Part shown: in pieces, positions 1 through 6,678 of the stretch
Position numbering within the stretch: the stretch's first letter is position 1
Layout: every line of letters begins with the position of its first letter
Origin: an uncultured Candidatus Saccharibacteria bacterium
GTDB lineage: Bacteria; Patescibacteriota; Saccharimonadia; Saccharimonadales; Saccharimonadaceae
Assembly: GCA_937919305.1 (NCBI GenBank)
Contig: CALFQW010000141.1
Span: 1-21,043 of the forward strand
Direction of reading: 5' to 3'
Length of the DNA: 21,043 nt
The notes under the pieces: generated by a model
The model's input: only the letters and a program-made list of their open reading frames with translations
What the model was told of the DNA's origin: nothing
Databases searched by the model: none
Program-made: the position numbers and the translations under genes

Positions 1-279
1 TTTGAACCTTTAAAACCAAAAGAATTTAGAGCAAAACTAAATGAATGGCGTAAGAATGGCCAGAACATTAAACCCCCTAAAGGAACTCAACTAGATGACC
101 GACTCGAAGAAGAATTATTTCAATACTGTATTAATGGTCCACAGGCTCAACAAAGAAGTCAACTTAACCTGGGATCCTGTCTTACCGAAGAAGGTTTTCA
201 TTACTTTAGATTTAATTCTTTTATTGAACATCTAGGTAATGGGTGGAAGATTCCAGAAGAAAAAATTGCACAAAAATAG
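1..279 (+). CDS. C-terminal part of an unrecognised protein (cut by window edge)
   Basis: Frame 1 is open from the first base to a TAG at 277-279 and gives 92 residues; the start is outside the window. The protein is rich in Lys, Glu, Gln and Asn and ends with a compact segment (YFRFNSFIEHLGNGWKIPEE) that looks like a small helical or winged-helix tail. Such tails occur at the C-terminus of some phage and plasmid primase or helicase proteins, but this is only an impression. Base composition is clearly more AT-rich than the genes to the right, and the frame avoids GC-ending codons, unlike gltX or the kinases. This fits recent acquisition or an integrated element whose body lies to the left. 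Function unknown; that it is coding is fairly likely because the frame has no stops in AT-rich DNA. Confidence 0.55.
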   Translation, partial: FEPLKPKEFRAKLNEWRKNGQNIKPPKGTQLDDRLEEELFQYCINGPQAQQRSQLNLGSCLTEEGFHYFRFNSFIEHLGNGWKIPEEKIAQK

Positions 280-342
280 AAATTATAGATGTATAGATTA
301 AAGCAACTATAAATACACTTTTAGGTGTTTCAATGCTTAACA

Positions 343-504
343 TTAATTAGAAAGTCTTTTATAAAATTGAGCCGATGCTTTGCATTGATCCATACTGCAT
401 CCGCTCATAATTATCTCGTTATATAGATTTTTTGCTTTGTTTAACTTGCCATATATATGATGAACCCTTGCACTTATATACAATTTTAAAATAGCCTTAT
501 TATT
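343..504 (-). pseudogene. Possible remnant of a TPR-like protein C-terminus
   Basis: On the minus strand a frame is open for 53 codons between a TAG (505-507) and a TAA (343-345) in AT-rich DNA. The translation contains IYGKLNKAKNLYNEII, which resembles one helix-turn-helix of a tetratricopeptide repeat (Gly, then Ala five residues later, then a Tyr four residues after that). There is no ATG near its beginning; the only canonical start would be a TTG at 483-481, and no ribosome binding site is seen. It may be the tail of a decayed gene belonging to the same AT-rich segment as the ORF at 1-279, or a chance open frame. The rest of 280-581 holds no other coding sequence that I can support, only the promoter of the next gene. 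Confidence 0.25.
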
Positions 505-521
505 CTATTTTATGACTAAAG

Positions 522-530
522 TGTTATAAT
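522..530 (+). promoter_or_regulatory. Extended -10 promoter of the 582-944 gene
   Basis: A consensus TATAAT at 525-530 preceded by TG at 522-523 gives an extended -10 element (TGTTATAAT). No convincing -35 is present. Predicted start of transcription is near 537, leaving a leader of about 45 nt with a small hairpin (ACAC 543-546 / GTGT 550-553) and then the RBS. Confidence 0.6.
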
Positions 531-581
531 AAGACAACTGGCACACTTCGTGTTGGTGTACATTTGGACTGAGGAGAGATC

Positions 582-944
582 ATGTCACAGAATGAGACGT
601 TCGTCCTAGCAACTAGTGTGTTCATCGGTACGTTCCTTTTTGTGGTTCTAACGCGGTCAACCATAGACCGCATGCTACAGAATCCATCAAACGGCTTCGC
701 AAAAGCCATTCAGAGAATCTGGTATAACCTACAAGTTGTTTTCTCGGTTGTTGCGTTTGTCGGCATAAGCGGCGGTATCCTTATCAGGATGAATGATCGA
801 TTCGGACTCGACACAGATGGCGTCACAGCAGCATTTTACGCAGCTGGCCCAGTGACAGTGCTCTTGTTTTTTTTCGGGCTTGGTGTCAGATTCGGCCTGA
901 AGAAGATCATCACCCGCAAGAGAGCAGAGAAGCAGGTCTCATAA
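582..944 (+). CDS. Small three-TM membrane protein, unknown function
   Basis: 120 residues starting at ATG 582, with a clear Shine-Dalgarno GAGGAGA (571-577) at normal distance, so the start is well supported. Three hydrophobic segments are visible at roughly residues 7-24, 47-67 and 84-107, and the C-terminal end is strongly basic (KKIITRKRAEK), which places that end in the cytoplasm by the positive-inside rule. I do not recognise the family. The gene is monocistronic: it has its own extended -10 promoter, a leader of about 45 nt, a strong RBS, and an intrinsic terminator right after the stop. That layout differs from most genes in the window, which have near-leaderless starts. Codon use is balanced and GC-richer than the AT-rich DNA on its left. 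It may be an independently mobile cassette-like gene, but nothing in the sequence proves transfer. Confidence 0.8.
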   Translation: MSQNETFVLATSVFIGTFLFVVLTRSTIDRMLQNPSNGFAKAIQRIWYNLQVVFSVVAFVGISGGILIRMNDRFGLDTDGVTAAFYAAGPVTVLLFFFGLGVRFGLKKIITRKRAEKQVS

Positions 945-949
945 CCTGC
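932..949 (+). repeat. Hairpin across the stop codon of the 582-944 gene
   Basis: GCAGGT (932-937) and ACCTGC (944-949) form a 6-bp stem with a 6-nt loop spanning the stop codon. It is followed at once by GGGG/CCCC (953-956 / 966-969) and then the terminator stem, so the end of this transcript is densely folded. Confidence 0.5.
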
Positions 950-967
950 GTGGGGGCTCCTCAGTCC

Positions 968-1014
968 CCATCTCTCGTGCGATTCACTAGGATCGTAGGA
1001 GAGATGGTATTTTC
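968..1014 (+). terminator. Intrinsic terminator after the 582-944 gene
   Basis: CCATCTCTC (968-976) pairs perfectly with GAGAGATGG (999-1007), with an inner CGAT/ATCG pair (980-983 / 992-995), and is followed by TATTTT. This is a typical rho-independent terminator lying between the membrane-protein gene and the convergent tRNA-Leu. Confidence 0.75.
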
Positions 1015-1036
1015 ATCAAAATACTATATCAATATA

Positions 1037-1123
1037 TGGTACCGCGGGCCGGACTTGAACCGGCACGTCCCGAAGGACACAAGATTTTGAGTCTGGCGTG
1101 TCTACCAATTCCACCACCGCGGC
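1037..1123 (-). tRNA. tRNA-Leu (anticodon CAA)
   Basis: On the minus strand an 87-nt class II tRNA runs from GCCGCGG at 1123 to an encoded CCA at 1037-1039. The acceptor stem GCCGCGG/CCGCGGT closes with one G-U pair. The anticodon loop is CTCAAAA, giving CAA, which reads UUG. A long variable arm (GTCC TTCG GGAC) and T arm (GCCGG TTCAAGT CCGGC) are intact. One oddity is a C-U mismatch at 28/42 in the anticodon stem (CCAGA/TCTTG). The 3' end faces the AT-rich left part of the window, the usual side for integration of tRNA-targeting elements. Confidence 0.95.
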
Positions 1124-1177
1124 ATAATCTTTGATTTTATAGTTTAGTGTCGATTGCGGACCTATCTTGCTTCTGCC

Positions 1178-1214
1178 GACACGCGTGTCTACGTATATGT
1201 ACGTTCACGTAGAC
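1178..1214. promoter_or_regulatory. Palindromes upstream of the sortase gene
   Basis: GACACGCGTGTC (1178-1189) is a perfect 12-bp palindrome, overlapping an 8-bp inverted repeat GTCTACGT (1187-1194) / ACGTAGAC (1207-1214). They lie between the divergently placed tRNA-Leu and sortase genes and could bind a dimeric regulator. Confidence 0.35.
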
Positions 1215-1260
1215 CACTACAGCTTGTCATTATCGACGAACAAGTGATTGTCGATGTATT

Positions 1261-1288
1261 TTGTCGTAAGACGGTACAATTGTACAAT
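1261..1288 (+). promoter_or_regulatory. Promoter of the sortase gene with overlapping palindrome
   Basis: TTGTCG (1261-1266), a 16-bp spacer and TACAAT (1283-1288) make a plausible sigma-70-like promoter with a start of transcription near 1295, giving a leader of about 15 nt. A perfect palindrome GTACAATTGTAC (1274-1285) overlaps the -10 and is a candidate operator. Confidence 0.45.
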
Positions 1289-1309
1289 AGTTATTGTAAT
1301 AAAACACCT

Positions 1310-2494
1310 ATGAATCCATCTGACACACCTCAAGACGACAACCAGCGTGGCGTGCAAGTTCCTGCGCGTGATCAAGCTGGCTTGAAGCCTATGGGCCGCG
1401 ACGAGGCGGCCGACCTCATGCGCAAGCAAATAGATTCACTCTACGCCGACGACGACACCACGACACCTCCTTCGAAGTCCGCATACGCCAAGACCCACTC
1501 AGAATCGACTGACCATGATGCAGCATCGACCGACACTCCCGACTGGAAGCACTACCACAGCTCATGGCAATCGTATTATCAGCAGTATTATGAGCGATAT
1601 TATCTTCATCAGCTCCGCTCTAAACAGCATGGCAATACTCAGGGCGCCCAGGCAGTCCAGTCTCAAACACCCAAAAATCCTAGTGGCGTCGTCGCTAGTG
1701 GTCCAGTAACTCGTGACGAAGCAGTTAACGAGTTACGCGGTAAGATCCTTGACGAGGTTCGCGAAAGAAGTACAAAAGTAAAACGATCCCGCCATTTTAT
1801 GCCTATCGTTGCGGCGATCAGTGTCGCTCTGCTGTTTGGCATATTGCAGTACAACCGTCTTCTGGTCGCTCAAGTTAAGGCATACGTGAGCCCAGGCGCT
1901 ATCGAACCTCAGAACGTCATCATAGATCCAACAGCTAGTACAGTCGTCGGCCCTGAACCAAAAGTAGTCATACCGAAGATAAATGTTGATGCCCCGGTCG
2001 TCTATGACGTGACATCACTCGAAGAAAACTACATACAGAACAAACTACGTGATGGGGTAGTGCACTATCCTATCCCTGGTGCGGACGGATTCCCAGGTCA
2101 GACAGGTAACACTGTCATCCTCGGACATTCGAGTAACGACGTCTTCGACGATGGCGCATACAAGTTCGTGTTCGTACAGCTGGAAAAGCTAGAGAAGGGC
2201 GATGTATTTTACCTCAACTATAACGGTGTACGGCACACCTATCGCATCACCGAAAAGAAAGTTATCGACCCAACTCAAGTCGGAGAGCTCGTCATCGATA
2301 GCGATAAACCTCTTGCTACACTCGTGACGTGTACACCTCCAGGAACCGCGCTCAAGCGCCTGGTGGTTATCGGTGAGCAGATCAGCCCCGACCCATCAAC
2401 AGCACAGGCAAAAGAATCAACCGCGGAGACTAACGTGCCATCGAGCATCTCTGGTAACTCTCGAACATTGTTTGAGCGGTTATTTGGTAACTAG
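1310..2494 (+). CDS. Sortase (transpeptidase) with long cytoplasmic N-terminus
   Basis: 394 residues from ATG 1310. An in-frame TTG at 1154 would add 52 residues, but it lies in palindromic intergenic DNA upstream of the likely promoter, so I reject it. Residues 1-160 are hydrophilic and low-complexity, with a Tyr/Gln/His-rich block at about 81-103 (contains WQSYYQQYYERYY) flanked by two copies of a motif around RDEAxxxLRxKI (near 30-43 and 135-148). One membrane segment lies near 163-188. The sortase domain follows: catalytic His in GHSS (His273), Cys in TCTPP (Cys341) and Arg in LKRLVV (Arg350), all three in the right order. Sortases cleave a sorting signal and join the protein to a surface acceptor, or build pili. 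No obvious LPXTG-type substrate is in the window, so class and partners are unknown. The enzyme domain would sit outside the membrane. Confidence 0.92.
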   Translation: MNPSDTPQDDNQRGVQVPARDQAGLKPMGRDEAADLMRKQIDSLYADDDTTTPPSKSAYAKTHSESTDHDAASTDTPDWKHYHSSWQSYYQQYYERYYLHQLRSKQHGNTQGAQAVQSQTPKNPSGVVASGPVTRDEAVNELRGKILDEVRERSTKVKRSRHFMPIVAAISVALLFGILQYNRLLVAQVKAYVSPGAIEPQNVIIDPTASTVVGPEPKVVIPKINVDAPVVYDVTSLEENYIQNKLRDGVVHYPIPGADGFPGQTGNTVILGHSSNDVFDDGAYKFVFVQLEKLEKGDVFYLNYNGVRHTYRITEKKVIDPTQVGELVIDSDKPLATLVTCTPPGTALKRLVVIGEQISPDPSTAQAKESTAETNVPSSISGNSRTLFERLFGN

Positions 2495-2522
2495 TCCGTC
2501 ACGCTGGGAATAAACGGCTGTT

Positions 2523-3965
2523 TCACTTTAGTATCAAACGTGATGATTGCAGCGCGAAGCCATCCTGGACCTTCGACAAGCTGTACAGTAACTCACCATC
2601 ATCAGACAGTGTTACGGGATAGTTCGACACCGTTGACGTGATCACGTGCTGATTTGAACCATCAAACTCTATGAGACGGAGGTCATTGTCCGCTGTCACT
2701 GCTAGATGATAGTCATCTATCCACTGGAGAGGGCGGGTCGGGTCGATAGACGAGCCCGGTAGGTTTACATCGAATCGTTCACGTGTTTCAACGTCATAGC
2801 TCGTAAACTGGGTTGCTGCACCGGCGATGATAAATCGGCCACTATTGCTCATACGTAACCACTGCGGTGTAACTGTCAGTGGGTATGATGCAACTCGTCG
2901 CGCAGTGGATTCGTCAGGGTTTTTGTATAGGCCGAGATATGCACCACGAGACACAGCCATATACGTGTCGTTGAAGTATTCGTTGATATCTACAAAAACC
3001 GGCTGAGTATCATCATACTCTGCAACTTGTCGAGTTTTTTCATTCACCGCTACACCAACAGCGATCCTGCCGTCCTTCGGCTGCTTTATATAGGCAACTG
3101 TGTTTGTCTTGTATAGCCTGAATGAAGCAACATCGCGAACAACTGGCTGTGATATCGTTCCGGCATCGCTATCTAGTTTTCGGAGCGTATTGTTCTCTAT
3201 TCCGTAGAAGCTTTGGCCACTAGAGCCTGAAAATTGCACTTGTTGCAACGCAATGCTGAGAGTCGAACTGATATTTACCATTGATTCAGGGTTATCGAGC
3301 GCCGTCCTGTCGATGACGATGAACTCTGTCGTCTCAGCAATAGTGTGTTTCACCAAGGCATATCGAGAGCCGAAGTCCCACTCTACTATTGAGAAGGTAT
3401 GCCCTTCAGGAACTTCCGATTGTGCGTAGATGGATGCAGGGATACTGAATGCGGCTGTCTCTGGCTCTTCGTTACGAATATCCACGAGCGTAAAGTTTGG
3501 CTGAGTAGCACTTGTTTGTATCAAGAACCATTTGCGGTCAGGTGAGGGCATAGCTGAAGCAAGCTCAGGAAATCCAAAAACATCTTTTGTCTCGATATCA
3601 TTTGGTATGAGTCGAGCCGAATTAACCCAACGCAGTTCTCCCGGATCGGTTGTGAATGTTTTTTGCCAGTCTTGGTAGCCGCTCCTCGACATCTTTACGG
3701 TATGTTCGCCAACGGCCACAGATCGCTTGCCTGGCGTAGTGAACGATAACGGATCATCATCCAGGACTATACGTGCGCCACTCGGAATACTTCGAAACTG
3801 CATCAATGACCCAAGCTCGAGGTCACCCTTGACAGGGTTGAACCGATATCCGATGACGAGGAGTATACATATAATGGATATCAAAGCTACTGCCAGTGTC
3901 ATTACCCCGTAGGTTGTGGCGAGCTTTATCTGTCTGTTTTTGCGTGATTTTGAGTGTTGTTGCAT
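2523..3965 (-). CDS. PEGA-domain membrane-anchored protein, probable propeller-like C-terminal region
   Basis: 480 residues from the ATG at 3965; longer in-frame starts at 4004 and 4025 exist, but they overlap or precede the two -10 boxes at 3984-3989 and 4007-4012, so 3965 is preferred. A basic N-terminus is followed by one membrane segment (about 16-38). Residues 50-121 match the PEGA domain in style: a short beta-sandwich with IPSGARIVLDD, a TTPGK turn, and GEHTVKMSRSGYQDW. The remainder (about 130-480) is beta-rich, with repeated segments of the form 'position, value, residue strip' such as MPSPDRKWFLI and MSNSGRFIIAGAA that resemble blades of a WD40/TolB-like propeller. PEGA proteins are extracytoplasmic and often linked to surface structures. 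The gene is convergent with the sortase, 28 nt apart, without a clear terminator between. Substrate unknown. Confidence 0.8.
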   Translation of the reverse strand: MQQHSKSRKNRQIKLATTYGVMTLAVALISIICILLVIGYRFNPVKGDLELGSLMQFRSIPSGARIVLDDDPLSFTTPGKRSVAVGEHTVKMSRSGYQDWQKTFTTDPGELRWVNSARLIPNDIETKDVFGFPELASAMPSPDRKWFLIQTSATQPNFTLVDIRNEEPETAAFSIPASIYAQSEVPEGHTFSIVEWDFGSRYALVKHTIAETTEFIVIDRTALDNPESMVNISSTLSIALQQVQFSGSSGQSFYGIENNTLRKLDSDAGTISQPVVRDVASFRLYKTNTVAYIKQPKDGRIAVGVAVNEKTRQVAEYDDTQPVFVDINEYFNDTYMAVSRGAYLGLYKNPDESTARRVASYPLTVTPQWLRMSNSGRFIIAGAATQFTSYDVETRERFDVNLPGSSIDPTRPLQWIDDYHLAVTADNDLRLIEFDGSNQHVITSTVSNYPVTLSDDGELLYSLSKVQDGFALQSSRLILK

Positions 3966-3983
3966 ATAGTAGAAACTTTGTAT

Positions 3984-4012
3984 AGTATAGCGACTCTTCG
4001 CCATATAGTATA
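3984..4012 (-). promoter_or_regulatory. Two tandem -10 boxes for the PEGA-protein gene
   Basis: On the minus strand the sequence GCTATACTATA occurs twice, with TATACT at 3989-3984 and at 4012-4007. The nearer box puts the start of transcription near 3977, about 11 nt before the ATG at 3965. No clear -35 element is seen. Confidence 0.45.
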
Positions 4013-4056
4013 GCAAATTGGACAAAATGCTTGCTCAAATCATCAACTATCACTAC

Positions 4057-4062
4057 TATAGT
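4057..4062 (+). promoter_or_regulatory. Candidate -10 box of the 4112-5167 gene
   Basis: TATAGT at 4057-4062 lies 49 nt before the chosen ATG at 4112, divergent from the PEGA-gene promoter. It resembles the other TATAGT boxes in this window (6663, 16992, 19319). Confidence 0.35.
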
Positions 4063-4111
4063 GGTAACGGTTAAGAAACATAAAATAAAGCAAGTGGGGC
4101 AAAGGGTCGCG

Positions 4112-5167
4112 ATGAGGGGTAGCAGCACAGTAGTGATCAACGGCAAGGTCTACGATGCCGTGTCAGGTCTTGCTGTTGCACACCCAAATCCAACTCAGCA
4201 CTCTGAAGCTCAAGCTCACACAAACGCGCCGGTTGCACGGAAAAGTCCGCTAAAGCCATCTCATCACTCTACCGCGCAAAACACTGCTAAAACTAAACAC
4301 AATCATGCCACTCGATCCCACAGCCGCACTCAACGCAGCACTACACTACGTCGTGATGTATTGAAAAAACCAGAGTCGAAGCAACACTTGGTGCGTCGCA
4401 AACCTGCAACAGGCAGTATCGCTAAGAGTCCGCACGTCAGGAGATTTGCTCCTCATCCTGCCAGAATAGACGCTATCGTACCGGTGAAAACTGTTCCGGC
4501 AACTAAACAGCAGACGCCACAAAAGGAAGTCCTGCCTGTCTCGCCAATCGTCACGCAAGCACATGCAAAAGTCGCTCAGCACAAAGCGAATAGCCAACCA
4601 GCCAAGATGTCTAGCTCTGTCATCAAAGAGCACTTGATAGCTCAACGGCTCGCCGAAATCGATGACTCAACAATGGCGAACAAACAAGCGCCTCGCAAGA
4701 AACGAAAGGCACTCACTGCGTCCCGAGTATTAGCCGTATCTCTCGCTTTCATGGTTCTCGGAGGCTATATGACATACCTCAGTATGCCTGGTTTATCGGT
4801 TCGTGTTGCAGCATCCCAGGCCGGTATTGCCGCTACATATCCTGATTACAAACCAACTGGATATCGGTTCGACGGGCCTGTTTCTTATGCGCCTGGTCAA
4901 GTTAGCATGAAATTCACCGCGAACGCTGGAAGTAATGTTGGCTACACCATAAACGAGCAGCGCAGCAGCTGGGATAGTGAGGCAGTATATGACAACCTAG
5001 TCGCTACGTCTGGAAAAGACTACACAGCAAATGCGCAACAAGGCCTCACGATCTATACATACGACAATGGCAAGGCGGCATGGGTAAATAACGGCATACT
5101 CTACACCATCGAAGCTAACGCGCCGCTCCGAACCGACCAGTTACTCAAGATTGCTGGCAGTTTATAA
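4112..5167 (+). CDS. Membrane-anchored protein with basic N-terminus and DUF4367-like C-terminal domain
   Basis: 351 residues from ATG 4112; AAAGGG (4101-4106) upstream gives weak RBS support. In-frame TTG 4031 and GTG 4061/4094 are alternatives but overlap or sit close to the -10 box. The first residues contain STVVINGKVYDAVSGLAV, a compact motif, followed by about 150 residues rich in Lys, Arg, His, Ser, Thr and Ala with no predicted fold. After a run of basic residues (PRKKRKA) one membrane segment lies near 203-225. The extracytoplasmic domain (about 240-351) has the pattern of DUF4367/LolA-fold proteins: YKPTGYRF, GLTIYTYDNGKAAWVNNG and a final amphipathic helix. Polarity: basic part inside, domain outside. 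Such domains sense or bind lipid-side ligands in anti-sigma-like proteins, but no sigma factor is nearby. Function unassigned. Confidence 0.75.
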   Translation: MRGSSTVVINGKVYDAVSGLAVAHPNPTQHSEAQAHTNAPVARKSPLKPSHHSTAQNTAKTKHNHATRSHSRTQRSTTLRRDVLKKPESKQHLVRRKPATGSIAKSPHVRRFAPHPARIDAIVPVKTVPATKQQTPQKEVLPVSPIVTQAHAKVAQHKANSQPAKMSSSVIKEHLIAQRLAEIDDSTMANKQAPRKKRKALTASRVLAVSLAFMVLGGYMTYLSMPGLSVRVAASQAGIAATYPDYKPTGYRFDGPVSYAPGQVSMKFTANAGSNVGYTINEQRSSWDSEAVYDNLVATSGKDYTANAQQGLTIYTYDNGKAAWVNNGILYTIEANAPLRTDQLLKIAGSL

Positions 5168-5187
5168 CCGCCACATAAGATCATATT

Positions 5188-5196
5188 TGATACAAT
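5188..5196 (+). promoter_or_regulatory. gltX extended -10, near-leaderless
   Basis: TGATACAAT (5188-5196) is an extended -10. Only 7 nt separate it from the gltX ATG at 5204, so the transcript should begin at or next to the start codon. No Shine-Dalgarno is present. Confidence 0.6.
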
Positions 5197-5203
5197 ATAC
5201 TTC

Positions 5204-6652
5204 ATGTTAAAACAAACTGTTGTCACTCGATTTGCACCAAGCCCCACTGGCTTTATGCATGTTGGCGCCCTAAGAACAGGGCTTTTCGCATGGCTGGTCG
5301 CGAAACAAGCGGGCGGTACGTTCATACTACGCATAGAAGATACCGATAAAAACAGAGAGGTCGAAGGGTCGGTAGAGCATATTATCCAATGTGTTCGTAT
5401 GCTTGGCCTCGAATACGAATACGGACCAGATAAGCCCGGTGCTACCGGACCGTATATGCAGTCACAACGTCTAGAGATATACCATGAATGGGCGAAGAAA
5501 ATGATCGCTGACGGGCGAGCATATGCCGATCCGTACACACCCGAAGAGTTGAATCATTTCAGGGAAGAGGCGAAAGCAAAGAAGCAACCATTTTTATACC
5601 GAAACCACCGACCCGATAATCCACCAGTCTGGGATGGTCGATTGCCGCTACGCTTTCTATCCAAGCCGCGGGATTACTCGTGGAACGATGAGGTCATGGG
5701 AGATCTAAAGACCGGCGAAGAGGTGATAGATGATATCGTCTTAATTAAGAGCGATGGATACCCAACTTATAACTTTGCCCACATTGTTGACGATGCAGAG
5801 ATGGGTGTCACTCACGTTATCCGCGGTCAAGAGTTCATAAGTAGTACGCCGAATTACTTGAATATATATGATGCACTTAGTCTTAAGTATCCTATTTTCG
5901 CCACCATGCCGCATATCATGAACGACCAGGGCAATAAAAAACTCGGCAAGAGAGACGGTGCAAAAGATGTTCTCGGCTACATAGCCGAAGGATATCTGCC
6001 GGAAACTATGCTGAGCTTTATCGCTACACTCGGCTGGAATGATGGTACGACCCAAGAGATATACGAACGGGCAGATCTCGTAGAAAAATTTAGTCTCAAG
6101 AGAGTGCAAAAGAGTGGAGCACGATTTGATCAACGCCGACTACAATGGATGAATGGTCACTTCATAAGGGAGTTGGAGCCAAAAGAATTAGCCCTTAGAC
6201 TAGAGCGCTTCTTATCGCCAGCCGCGAAAAAAGCCGAGCCTATATATAGGCAGGCCGTGATCGAACTATGCCAGGATAGACTGAAGTCGCTCTCAGACAT
6301 AAATACACTTAGCAATTTCTTTTTTGAACAACCAACGCCTGATACATCCCTTATTTCATCCCATAAGCAACTCAAAAAACTTTCTAATGCTGAGTTGGTA
6401 GGTTTACTATCAGCTACTCACGATAGTCTATCTGAGACTGAATGGAGCCAGGATGCTATTCAATCATCACTCAACGGTCTACTGGAAACGACCGGACAAA
6501 AGCCGGTGATCCTCTTTAGTATCATTCGTATCGCTATCACGTGGGCACCATTCAGCCCTGAACTTGATAAGACACTTGTCTTGCTCGGAAAAGATGAAGC
6601 GCTAGCAAGAATAGCTGCTGCCAAATCTGTGATAACAGATCGACAAAGCTAG
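5204..6652 (+). CDS. gltX: Glutamyl-tRNA synthetase
   Basis: 482 residues, normal length for bacterial GluRS. It charges tRNA-Glu with glutamate in the cytoplasm, using ATP. The class I signature is present: RFAPSPTGFMHVGALRTG with the HIGH-type HVGA at 19-22, and the KMSKS-type KLGKR at 246-250. The segment LRIEDTD after the first motif is typical of GluRS and GlnRS, and the C-terminal helical anticodon-binding domain (about 300-480) is of bacterial GluRS type. No GatCAB genes are in the window, so whether the enzyme also charges tRNA-Gln cannot be told. A tRNA-Glu(CTC) lies at 14759-14833. The start is set by the conserved N-terminus and by the -10 box 7 nt upstream. It is 36 nt downstream of the previous gene and has its own promoter. 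Confidence 0.97.
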   Translation: MLKQTVVTRFAPSPTGFMHVGALRTGLFAWLVAKQAGGTFILRIEDTDKNREVEGSVEHIIQCVRMLGLEYEYGPDKPGATGPYMQSQRLEIYHEWAKKMIADGRAYADPYTPEELNHFREEAKAKKQPFLYRNHRPDNPPVWDGRLPLRFLSKPRDYSWNDEVMGDLKTGEEVIDDIVLIKSDGYPTYNFAHIVDDAEMGVTHVIRGQEFISSTPNYLNIYDALSLKYPIFATMPHIMNDQGNKKLGKRDGAKDVLGYIAEGYLPETMLSFIATLGWNDGTTQEIYERADLVEKFSLKRVQKSGARFDQRRLQWMNGHFIRELEPKELALRLERFLSPAAKKAEPIYRQAVIELCQDRLKSLSDINTLSNFFFEQPTPDTSLISSHKQLKKLSNAELVGLLSATHDSLSETEWSQDAIQSSLNGLLETTGQKPVILFSIIRIAITWAPFSPELDKTLVLLGKDEALARIAAAKSVITDRQS

Positions 6653-6662
6653 ATCTCTACGC

Positions 6663-6668
6663 TATAGT
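6663..6668 (+). promoter_or_regulatory. -10 box for the DUF3048-kinase-regulator-yajQ operon
   Basis: TATAGT (6663-6668), within TACGCTATAGT, is 10 nt before ATG 6679. The same TACGCTATA core is found before the ATPase gene (11971-11979). Leader predicted at only a few nucleotides. Confidence 0.5.
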
Positions 6669-6678
6669 CATAAGCAGG

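Noticed and set aside
1154..1309. TTG start that extends the sortase by 52 residues
   Set aside because: It precedes the likely promoter and is in palindromic intergenic DNA; the extension has no protein-like composition.
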